NCBI RefSeq assembly: GCF_016865485.1
Contig: NZ_AP024452.1
Location: 1,200,501 to 1,264,500 of the forward strand
Direction of reading: 5' to 3'
Length of the DNA stretch: 64,000 nt
From: Luteitalea sp. TBR-22
GTDB lineage: Bacteria; Acidobacteriota; Vicinamibacteria; Vicinamibacterales; Vicinamibacteraceae
The notes under the pieces are model-generated. The model saw only the letters and a program-made list of their open reading frames with translations. It searched no databases and was not told the origin of the DNA. This document shows positions 48,245 to 57,534 of the stretch, piece after piece. The translations under genes and the position numbers were made by a program. Each line of letters opens with the position of its first letter. Position 1 is the first letter of the stretch.

Positions 48245-49555
48245 ATGACCAACACATCGAAGAACGTGCCCAGCAGGACCGACCGCCGCGACTTCCTCAG
48301 GAAGTCGGGAGCCGCCGCAGGCGTCGCCGCGGCCGGGTTCCCGGCCATCATCTCCGGCCAGTCGGTGACCAACGCCCTCAAGGTCGGTTTGGTCGGCGCC
48401 GGCGGGCGTGGCAGCGGCGCCGCCGCCCAGGCCCTCACCGCCGACAAGAACGCGGTGCTCACCCAGATCTGCGACATCGACGAAGCCATCGTTCTCCGGT
48501 CGCTCACGCGCCTGCAGGGCAGCCAGAAGTTCGGCGCCCAGGTGAAGGTCACCAAGGCGGCCTGGGGCCTCGACGCCTACGAGCAGGTGATCAACAGCGA
48601 CGTCGACGTGGTGTTGCTCGCGGCGCCGCCGGGGTTCCGTCCCGCGCACCTCAAGGCCGCGGTGGACGCCGGCAAGCACATCTTCTGCGAGAAGCCGGCT
48701 GCGACCGACGCGCCGGGCATCCGCTCGGTGATGGAGTCGCACAAGGCCCAGCAGGCCAAGGGCAAGGCGCTCGTGGCGGGCTTCTGCTGGCGCTACAACA
48801 ACATGATCTCGGCCGCGATCGAGCAGGTGCACAACGGCGCCCTCGGCCGGCTCGTGGCCCACTACTCGACCTACTACACCAACCCGGTCAAGCCGATGCC
48901 GCCCGAGAACACGCGGCCGGCGGGCATGGGCGACATCGAGTGGCAGGTGCGCAACTGGTACAACTTCGTGTGGCTGTCGGGCGACAGCCTCGTCGAGCAG
49001 GCCGTCCACAACGCCGACAAGATCATGTGGGTGATGAAGGACCAGCCGCCGGCCAGCTGCGTGGCGGTGGGCGGTCGAGCCGTGCCGGCCAACGGCGGCA
49101 ACATCTACGACCACTTCGAGGCCAACTTCGTGTACCCGAACGGGTACCGCGTGTTCCTCGCCAACCGGCAGTCGACCGGCTGCTTCAACGGCACGCTCGA
49201 CTACGTGATGGGCACCGACGGCACGCTGTTCCTCGGCAAGGGCAAGCCGCGCATCGAGACGCCCGACGGCAAGATCAAGTGGCAGTGGGAGGGCGAGGAG
49301 TACGACATGTACCAGCGCGAGCACGACGTGCTGTTCAAGTCGATCCGCGACGGCAAGCCCAAGAACGACGACCTGAACCTCGCCACGAGCACGCTGCTGG
49401 CCATCATGGGCCGCGACGCGGCGTACTCGGGCCTGGAGCTCACCTGGGAGCAGGCGCTCAACTCGACGGTGAACCTCCTGCCGCCGACCCTGCAGATGAA
49501 CGCCGCGTTCGAGGCGCCCGGCCTCGCCATCCCGGGACGTACCAGGGTCTCCTAG
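48245..49555 (+). CDS. Tat-exported Gfo/Idh/MocA-family oxidoreductase
   Basis: 436 residues. Twin-arginine signal RTDRRDFLRKSGAAAGVAAAGFPAIISG, then a Rossmann domain starting LKVGLVGAGGRGSGAAAQAL, with the EKP motif in IFCEKPAATDAPGI. The C-terminal sheet domain contains GRLVAHYSTYYTNPVKPMPP, VWLSGDSLVEQAVHNADKIMWVM and YVMGTDGTLFLGKGKPRIETPDG. It is of the longer type abundant in Acidobacteria and Planctomycetes, thought to act on sugars or glycoside derivatives. ATG 48245 is chosen because the Tat signal starts just behind it. A TATGAT hexamer lies at 48182-48187. The FGE-fold gene follows after 2 nt, so they form one operon ending at a strong terminator. Confidence 0.9.
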   Translation: MTNTSKNVPSRTDRRDFLRKSGAAAGVAAAGFPAIISGQSVTNALKVGLVGAGGRGSGAAAQALTADKNAVLTQICDIDEAIVLRSLTRLQGSQKFGAQVKVTKAAWGLDAYEQVINSDVDVVLLAAPPGFRPAHLKAAVDAGKHIFCEKPAATDAPGIRSVMESHKAQQAKGKALVAGFCWRYNNMISAAIEQVHNGALGRLVAHYSTYYTNPVKPMPPENTRPAGMGDIEWQVRNWYNFVWLSGDSLVEQAVHNADKIMWVMKDQPPASCVAVGGRAVPANGGNIYDHFEANFVYPNGYRVFLANRQSTGCFNGTLDYVMGTDGTLFLGKGKPRIETPDGKIKWQWEGEEYDMYQREHDVLFKSIRDGKPKNDDLNLATSTLLAIMGRDAAYSGLELTWEQALNSTVNLLPPTLQMNAAFEAPGLAIPGRTRVS

Positions 49556-49557
49556 TC

Positions 49558-50628
49558 ATGACCGCACGACTCGCGGCCGTCGTCGCCCTCGCCCTCGTGG
49601 CCGGGGCGGCGACCGTGCCGCTCTCCAGCTTCCAACCGGCCGCGGCCCCCGCCGCGCCGGCGATCGACCCGAAGGAGATGAAGGCCGTCGAGGAGATCCG
49701 CGCGCGCATCCTCGCCAAGGCGAAGGCGACGCCCGCGGCCAAGGCCTACACGGTCACCGTCCCCGACACCACGGCCACCTTCGGCATGGCGCCGATCCCC
49801 GCCGGTGAGTTCGACATGGGGTCGGCCGATGCGGCGGCGCCAGCCGACCAGAAGCCGGTCCGGAAGGTGAAGCTCGACGCGTTCTGGATGATGACCACCG
49901 AGGTCAACTGGGACGCGTACCTGATGTTCATGTTCGCCGACCAGGCCAACGAGAAGGCCAAGCCGGACGCCATCGTCGATGCGTTGAGCCGGCCGACCGC
50001 GCCGCACCTCGAGATGAGCTTCGGACGCGGCAATGGCGGCTTCCCGGCGATCAGCATGACGCCGCACGCCGCCAACAAGTACGCGCAGTGGCTCAGCGCC
50101 AAGACCGGCGAGTACTACCGCCTGCCGACCGAGGCCGAGTGGGAGTACGCCTGCCGGGCCGGTGGCGCGCCGGCGTTGCCGGAGGCGCAGCTGGCCGAGG
50201 TGGCGTGGTACCAGAAGAACTCCGGCACGCAGGAGTTCACCGACGGCACGTACCACAAGCTCGGCTCGAAGAAGCCGAACGCGTGGGGACTCCACGACAT
50301 GCTCGGCAACGTGATGGAGTGGACCGCCGATCAGTACGCGCCGTACGTCGCGGGTCCGCAGGTCAACCCGTGGGTGCGCCCGACGACCTCGTACCCGATG
50401 GCCGTCCGCGGTGGCTCGTGGAACGACCCGGCCGATCGCGTCAACTGCACCATCCGCTACAAGTCGGACCCGGTGTGGAAGGAACGCGACCCGCAGCTGC
50501 CAACCAGCCTCTGGTACATGACCGACGCCGAGTGGCTCGGGTTCCGCCTGGTGCGCCCGGCCAAGGTGCCGAGCGCCGAGGAGATGTACAAGGCCTGGAA
50601 CAACGGCGTCGAGGTCGATCCGTACTGA
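49558..50628 (+). CDS. Secreted formylglycine-generating-enzyme-fold (SUMF1/FGE) protein
   Basis: 356 residues with a signal peptide (AAVVALALVAGAATVPLSS) and an FGE-sulfatase domain from about residue 70: MAPIPAGEFDMGSADAAAPADQKPVRKVKLDAFWMMTTEVNWDAY, YYRLPTEAEWEYACRAG, GLHDMLGNVMEWTADQY, VRGGSWND and LGFRLVRPAK. True FGEs oxidise a Cys of sulfatases; no sulfatase gene is present in the window, and many bacterial proteins with this fold have other roles, including C-type-lectin-like binding and other C-H oxidations. Its pairing with an exported oxidoreductase suggests a periplasmic modification role. It starts 2 nt after the Gfo stop and ends 43 nt before a perfect 12-bp terminator-like hairpin. 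Confidence 0.88.
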   Translation: MTARLAAVVALALVAGAATVPLSSFQPAAAPAAPAIDPKEMKAVEEIRARILAKAKATPAAKAYTVTVPDTTATFGMAPIPAGEFDMGSADAAAPADQKPVRKVKLDAFWMMTTEVNWDAYLMFMFADQANEKAKPDAIVDALSRPTAPHLEMSFGRGNGGFPAISMTPHAANKYAQWLSAKTGEYYRLPTEAEWEYACRAGGAPALPEAQLAEVAWYQKNSGTQEFTDGTYHKLGSKKPNAWGLHDMLGNVMEWTADQYAPYVAGPQVNPWVRPTTSYPMAVRGGSWNDPADRVNCTIRYKSDPVWKERDPQLPTSLWYMTDAEWLGFRLVRPAKVPSAEEMYKAWNNGVEVDPY

Positions 50629-50671
50629 GACGGCCGTCGTCATTCGGCCTTCGGCCTTGGGAACACCATAG

Positions 50672-50700
50672 CGCCCCGGAGATCCGCAATCTCCGGGGCG
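50672..50700. terminator. Terminator-like hairpin after the Gfo-FGE operon
   Basis: Perfect 12-bp stem (arm CGCCCCGGAGAT) with a 5-nt loop CCGCA, followed by TCTGTCGTTTCC, a weak T-rich tail. It shares the core CGGAGAT/ATCTCCG with the hairpin at 51495-51526. Confidence 0.75.
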
Positions 50701-50889
50701 TCTGTCGTTTCCGAGTGAGTCAGGGGCCAGCCGTCTCCCGTGTCCGGCGGCCCCACGCCTTTCGTTCCTCGGCGACAATCGCGAAATCGTTCAGTTTCAG
50801 TTCTGCCGACGTTTCTCCCCTCTGTACGCACACAACAGACGCATGACCGCCAGGGACACCTGCCTCCGGCGGGTGCGGGGAGGACCGAG

Positions 50890-51486
50890 ATGGCGAACAT
50901 GAATGGCTCGGGTCGCGTCCTGATCGCGGCCGCGGCAATGGGACTCCTGGTCGCGCAGGCCCAGCGCGTCACCGCCCAGGCGCAGAAACCGGCCGCCCCG
51001 GTCAGGATCGTGGAATCGGTGCCGCTGCCCATCAGCGGCACGGTGACGGTCGGCGGGGACACGTCGGTCACCGTCAACAACGCGGCCACCGCTCCGGTGC
51101 CGACCCGCGACGTCGATCGCGTTGCCAGGGAAGCGTTCCAGGTTGGCGTCGTTCCGACGAGTTTCTCGGGCTCGTCCGCCACCCGAGACCTGGCCACGGT
51201 CCCTGCGGGCAAGCGCCTGGTCGTCGAGTACGCCTCGGCCTGGATCAACGCAGGCGGCGCCGGTGGATTGCTATCGGTCGCCATCTATACGGGGTCCCAG
51301 GCCGTCAACGATCTGCCATGCACGCCGCAGGGGCAGAACGCTCTCAACTTCGTGTATGCATGCGGGGCGCTCACCAGGCAGTACGTCAACGCCGGCGAGA
51401 CGCTTCGCTTCTCGGCCGAGACCTTCGCCAACTCCGGAGGGTTCTTCCGCGTCCTGGTGAGCGGCTACTACGAGCCGGCGCCCTGA
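50890..51486 (+). CDS. Small secreted protein of unknown function
   Basis: 198 residues with a signal peptide (VLIAAAAMGLLVAQAQRVTAQA). The mature protein is rich in Val, Thr, Ser and Gly and predicted all-beta: RIVESVPLPISGTVTVGGDTSVTVNNAA resembles linkers seen before viral or surface beta-sandwich domains; the rest (RLVVEYASAWINAGGAGGLLSVAIYTGS...GETLRFSAETFANSGGFFRVLVSGYYEP) looks like a single jelly-roll-type domain. Two Cys residues (DLPCTP and VYACGAL) could form a disulfide. I do not recognise a named family. ATG 50890 is preceded by GGGGAGGA at about 6 nt. The gene is bracketed by two nearly identical terminator-like hairpins, so it is probably a stand-alone cassette. Confidence 0.75.
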   Translation: MANMNGSGRVLIAAAAMGLLVAQAQRVTAQAQKPAAPVRIVESVPLPISGTVTVGGDTSVTVNNAATAPVPTRDVDRVAREAFQVGVVPTSFSGSSATRDLATVPAGKRLVVEYASAWINAGGAGGLLSVAIYTGSQAVNDLPCTPQGQNALNFVYACGALTRQYVNAGETLRFSAETFANSGGFFRVLVSGYYEPAP

Positions 51487-51494
51487 GGCCGCGT

Positions 51495-51526
51495 ACTGCC
51501 TCGGAGATCCCCATCTCCGGGGCAGT
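51495..51526. terminator. Terminator-like hairpin after the small secreted protein gene
   Basis: 14-bp stem with one G-T wobble (arm ACTGCCTCGGAGAT, loop CCCC), starting 9 nt after the stop codon and followed by CGTGTCT. It is a sister of the hairpin at 50672-50700. Confidence 0.72.
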
Positions 51527-51654
51527 CGTGTCTGGGGCGATGAAGGCGAGCGAAGGTCAGACAACGCCAACGGCGCCGTCGCTCGCGTCGCTGACAGTCG
51601 CCTTGCATGTGAGGGGCGGCACCCGGAACGGGCCCGCCGCCCCGCTGCCGCGCG

Positions 51655-53985
<2,331 letters not shown>

Positions 53986-53991
53986 GTCCGA

Positions 53992-55269
53992 TTATGCTCC
54001 CGACGGCCGGGCGAGCAGCGTGTCCTCGAAGGCCCGGAGATGCTCGGCCACCAGGTGTGGCCATGCGAACTCCCGCTCGGCACGCTCGCGGCCGCGCGCC
54101 ACGAGTCGGCAACGCAGCCCCTCGTCGCCATGCAGGCGCGTGAACTGCCTGAGGAAGTCGCCTGCGTCGTCGCTCTCGAAGAGCAGGCCGTTGTCCTGGT
54201 GCGTCACGACACTCGGGATGCCGCCCGAACGGCTCGCCAGCACCGGGAGGCCTGCCGCGTTCGCCTCGCAGAGCACTCGCCCCATCGTCTCGGCGTCGTG
54301 CAGCCCGCTGACGCGATGTCGAGTGATGCGGCTGGCGAGCACGAACGCATCGGCGGCCGCGTAGTACCGCTGGATCTCCCGCTGCGGTACCCGGCCGACC
54401 AGGCGCACCGCCTCGCCCGCTCGCGCGGCCTCGACCATCGCCTCGCACCTGGCCCGCTGGGTGCCGTCGCCGACGACCACCAGCTGCAGCCGCGGCTCGA
54501 CCTGCCGGAGGGCGGGTACCTGCGCCACGAGGAAGTCGAGTCCCTTCTTGGCTACCAGGCGGCAGGCCGTGAGCAGCACCCAGGCGTCGGGGTCCAGCCC
54601 GCAGGCGCGACGGGCCCGGGCCCGGTCACGGGTCGGCGCGAAGCGGAGGGTGTCCACGCCACCCGGCAGCACGCGCACCTGGCGCGCGTCGGCGCCGACG
54701 CGCGCGAGCAGGTCACGCGTGTAGGCGCTGTTGGCGAGAATCAGTCGATTGGCCGCGACGCTGCGCCGCACCAGCGCCTGCCGTCGTCGGCGGAACGCCG
54801 CTTCGAGCCACTCGGGTGCGTTCCACCGGCGGTACCAGCGGTGCAGCCGCTGCTCCAGCGCCGGATGGCTCACGATCCGGCTGCCGGCGCGGTAAGGGTA
54901 GGCGATCCACGGGCGCTGCACGTCGTTGCCCGCCGAACGACACACGACCGGCACGCCCAGCGCCGGGCCGAGCAGGCCGTAATAGACGTTCGAGGCGTAC
55001 ACGAGCGCCACCCGAGAGGCGCGCAGGCGGGCGACGAGCCACTGATGGTTCGCCCAGAACCCGAGGCGACTGAGCACGCGGTGCACCGGGTAGCCGGCAT
55101 CGCGGTCGAACGCGCGGGCCTCCTCGGCGAGGCGCGGGTCGTCACAGCGGTAGGTGTACACGCTGATGTCGTGACCGCCCTCGCGCAGCGCCCGGGCCAG
55201 GCTCTCGGCATGCGTCTGCATGCCGCCGATGCCGGGCGGGAACTCCGTGAGAATCAGCGCGAGCCGCAT
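53992..55269 (-). CDS. Family 4 glycosyltransferase
   Basis: 425-residue GT-B retaining glycosyltransferase. The N-terminal acceptor half begins LALILTEFPPGIGGMQTHAESLARAL (the glycine-rich loop of GT4) and contains VVCRSAGNDVQRPWIAYPY. The C-terminal donor half has VRVLPGGVDTLRFAP, LLTACRLVAKKGLDFLV, LVVVGDGTQRARCEAM and the E-x7-E region ETMGRVLCEANAAGLPVLASRSGGIPSVV. It presumably adds a sugar to a cell-surface glycan or lipid. ATG 55269 is chosen over an upstream TTG (55278). No other polysaccharide genes flank it; the histidine kinase follows after 6 nt and a GH3 glycosidase lies upstream. Confidence 0.9.
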   Translation of the reverse strand: MRLALILTEFPPGIGGMQTHAESLARALREGGHDISVYTYRCDDPRLAEEARAFDRDAGYPVHRVLSRLGFWANHQWLVARLRASRVALVYASNVYYGLLGPALGVPVVCRSAGNDVQRPWIAYPYRAGSRIVSHPALEQRLHRWYRRWNAPEWLEAAFRRRRQALVRRSVAANRLILANSAYTRDLLARVGADARQVRVLPGGVDTLRFAPTRDRARARRACGLDPDAWVLLTACRLVAKKGLDFLVAQVPALRQVEPRLQLVVVGDGTQRARCEAMVEAARAGEAVRLVGRVPQREIQRYYAAADAFVLASRITRHRVSGLHDAETMGRVLCEANAAGLPVLASRSGGIPSVVTHQDNGLLFESDDAGDFLRQFTRLHGDEGLRCRLVARGRERAEREFAWPHLVAEHLRAFEDTLLARPSGA

Positions 55270-55327
55270 CGCCGGCAATTCGACACTCGGATCCGGAATC
55301 GACGGGGCCGCGGCGATGCCGCGCCCC

Positions 55328-57385
55328 CTACCTGCCGTACGTGCGGCCGTGGCCGAACGGGTAGAGCGGGTTCGCCGAGTCGTGCGGCAGGTCTTCCTTC
55401 TGCGCGCGCACGGCCTCCATCGACGAGGGCAACTCGAAGGGCAGCTTGCCCACCGGCGGGTACGTGCCGGTGACCACGTCGAGGAGCGCCTCGTCGCTCA
55501 CGCCGAAGTGCGCGAGCATCGCCGCCGATTCCCTCGCGAGTTCGGGGACGACGTACGGCCGGTCGAAGTACATGGCGACGATGGTCGGCCTGGCGCCCAT
55601 CACGGCGCGAAGCTTCGCCAGGCGCTCGGCCGGCAGCGTCAGGTCGATGGGCGCGCCGCCCGTGTTCATCCCGCCGAGGCCCGCGCCGCGTGGATTGCGG
55701 CCGCCCGGCGCACCCGGAGCGCCGCCGGGCCCCCCGGGGCGACCGCCGCCTGCGCCAGCGCCACCACCGCCTGGACGCGGACCCATCGGCCTGGCGCCCG
55801 GCACCTCGCTGGACACCTCGTTGAAGGTCACGCGGACGAGCGCGACGTCGGCCTCCTGCGGCGTCGCCACCACCGTGAAGCCGCGCAACGACACCACCTT
55901 CGGATCGACGCCCTCGAGATACACCTTGCGGCCGGCCTTCAGCGGCAGCACGCCCTTGTCGTCGTGCAGCAACACCACCGACTTGCGCTGCGCCTCGAGC
56001 GCCTGCTTCTGGAAGGCGGCATTGCGGATGGTCCGCTCCGCCGCGTCGGGGTCGGCGTACGGGTTCTCGAAGATGCCGAGCGCCATGCGCACCTTCAGGA
56101 TCCGCCTCGCCGACTCGTCGACGCGCGCCTCGGTGAGCTCGCCCTTGCGCACCAGGTCGACCACGTAGTGCGGCGTCGCGTCGTTGCTGTAGATGTCGAC
56201 GCCCGCGTCGATGCCCTTCCTGTAGCGCTGCTCGATCGTCAGGTCCTCGACGCCCCACACCATCGACGTCGTGATGCCGGAGTCGGAGTTGACGATGCCG
56301 CGGAAGCCGAGGCGGTTGCGCAGCAGGTCGGTGACGATCGCCTTGTTGTAGCTCATCCCGACCTGCTCCGCCGTGATGCCCTTCGGAATGGAGTAGTACG
56401 GCATGATGGCGACCGCCCCGGCATCGATCGCGGCCTTGAACGGCTTGACGTGGTACTCGAAGTTGTCGCCCGGGTACACGTCGTACTTGCCGTAGTCGAA
56501 GTGCGAGTCCTGCCCCTGGATGGCGGGGCCGCCGCCGGGGAAGTGCTTGAAGATCAGCGCCACGCTCTTCGGACCGAGCGAGGCCCCCTGGTAGCCTCGG
56601 ACCATCGCCCGCGCGATGTCGCTGGTCAGGTCGGCGTCCTCGCCGAACGTGCCCGAGATGCGCGCCCAGCGTGGCTCGGTGGCCAGATCGATCTGCGGGT
56701 GATACGCGCCGCGGATGCCGACGGCGACGTGCTCCTCGGCGGAGATGCGCGAGAACTCGGTGATCAGCGCCATGTCGCGCGTCGCGGCGAGCCCCAGCGT
56801 GCCCGGCCACTGCGAGAAGCTCTCGCCAGCCTCGGCGATCCCCACCACCGCGGTGCCACCGAGGTGGTTGCGCGGGTTGGTCACGAAGAACGCCGGGATG
56901 CCCAGTCGCGACGACTCGGCGATCGCCTGCACGGCGTTGAGCCAGGTGACCATCGTCCGTGGGCTGGTGTTGACGCGGTTGATGAACTGCCGCATGTGCA
57001 GCTTCAGGATGGCCTCCGAGGTGCCCGGCAGGTTCCACGACGGACCGCCGAACGGATTCGGCATCGGCCGCGACTCCTCGTTCACCGTGCCGTCCGGCCC
57101 CATCGGCAGCGTCGGGCTCACCATCAGGCCCGCCTTCTCCTCGAGGGTCATCTGCGCCACGAGGTCGTCGACCCGCGCGTCGATCGGTTGCCGCCAGTCT
57201 TCGTACACGTCCACGCGGCCGTTCTTGTTCAGGTCCTTGAACCGGAAGCCGTCGGCCTCGATCACCTTGACCGATCGCGTGCCGAGCACCGGCATCGTCG
57301 GGCGCGCAGGTTGCGTGTGGGTGACGATGGCGAGACCCGTCATGACGAGGGTGACGCACGCGAGCGTGGCGAGGCGATAGGACAT
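55328..57385 (-). CDS. Exported GH3-family beta-glycosidase
   Basis: 685 residues with a signal peptide (LATLACVTLVMTGLAIVTHTQ). GH3 (beta/alpha)8 domain at about 55-390: LVAQMTLEEKAGLM, KHFPGGG (transition-state-stabilising KH(F) motif), GYHVKPF-like substrate loop YHVKPFKAAI and the nucleophile Asp in GIVNSDSGITT. A C-terminal alpha/beta sandwich follows (VLLHDDKGVLPLKAGRKVYLEGV). Between about residues 530 and 568 it is interrupted by a low-complexity Gly/Pro/Arg insert. DLNKNGRVDVYEDW near the N-terminus looks like a dockerin/EF-hand calcium loop fused before the catalytic domain. It probably releases glucose or xylose from plant-type oligosaccharides. ATG 57385 is chosen for the signal peptide and a GGAG 8 nt upstream; longer open sequence upstream is non-coding. 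Confidence 0.9.
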   Translation of the reverse strand: MSYRLATLACVTLVMTGLAIVTHTQPARPTMPVLGTRSVKVIEADGFRFKDLNKNGRVDVYEDWRQPIDARVDDLVAQMTLEEKAGLMVSPTLPMGPDGTVNEESRPMPNPFGGPSWNLPGTSEAILKLHMRQFINRVNTSPRTMVTWLNAVQAIAESSRLGIPAFFVTNPRNHLGGTAVVGIAEAGESFSQWPGTLGLAATRDMALITEFSRISAEEHVAVGIRGAYHPQIDLATEPRWARISGTFGEDADLTSDIARAMVRGYQGASLGPKSVALIFKHFPGGGPAIQGQDSHFDYGKYDVYPGDNFEYHVKPFKAAIDAGAVAIMPYYSIPKGITAEQVGMSYNKAIVTDLLRNRLGFRGIVNSDSGITTSMVWGVEDLTIEQRYRKGIDAGVDIYSNDATPHYVVDLVRKGELTEARVDESARRILKVRMALGIFENPYADPDAAERTIRNAAFQKQALEAQRKSVVLLHDDKGVLPLKAGRKVYLEGVDPKVVSLRGFTVVATPQEADVALVRVTFNEVSSEVPGARPMGPRPGGGGAGAGGGRPGGPGGAPGAPGGRNPRGAGLGGMNTGGAPIDLTLPAERLAKLRAVMGARPTIVAMYFDRPYVVPELARESAAMLAHFGVSDEALLDVVTGTYPPVGKLPFELPSSMEAVRAQKEDLPHDSANPLYPFGHGRTYGR

Positions 57386-57424
57386 CGACAGGACTCCGGC
57401 TGGAAGGGAACCGCTCGATTGTAG

Positions 57425-57525
57425 GGCAGGCGAAGCCGCCTGCCGACCTGAAGGTCGGCAGCCACACATTTCGGGCTGCCCCCGCGGCTTCTCTTGAGCG
57501 TGGGCGTCGACCTTCAGGTCGACGC
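57425..57525. repeat. Hairpin cluster (site B): two 22-nt units plus an overlapping stem
   Basis: 57440-57461 (arm CTGCCGACC, loop TGAA) and 57504-57525 (arm GCGTCGACC, loop TTCA) are 22-nt hairpins of the site A/C family in opposite orientation, 42 nt apart. A further 8-bp stem at 57425-57444 (arm GGCAGGCG, loop AAGC) overlaps the first unit by 5 nt, so the two cannot form together. GTAGG lies at 57421 and CCTAC at 57534-57538. They separate two minus-strand genes. Confidence 0.78.
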
Positions 57526-57534
57526 GAGGCGCGC

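Noticed and set aside
49558-50628. A sulfatase-maturation locus
   Set aside because: The FGE fold is clear, but no sulfatase with a CxPSR motif occurs in the window, so a sulfatase role would be speculation.
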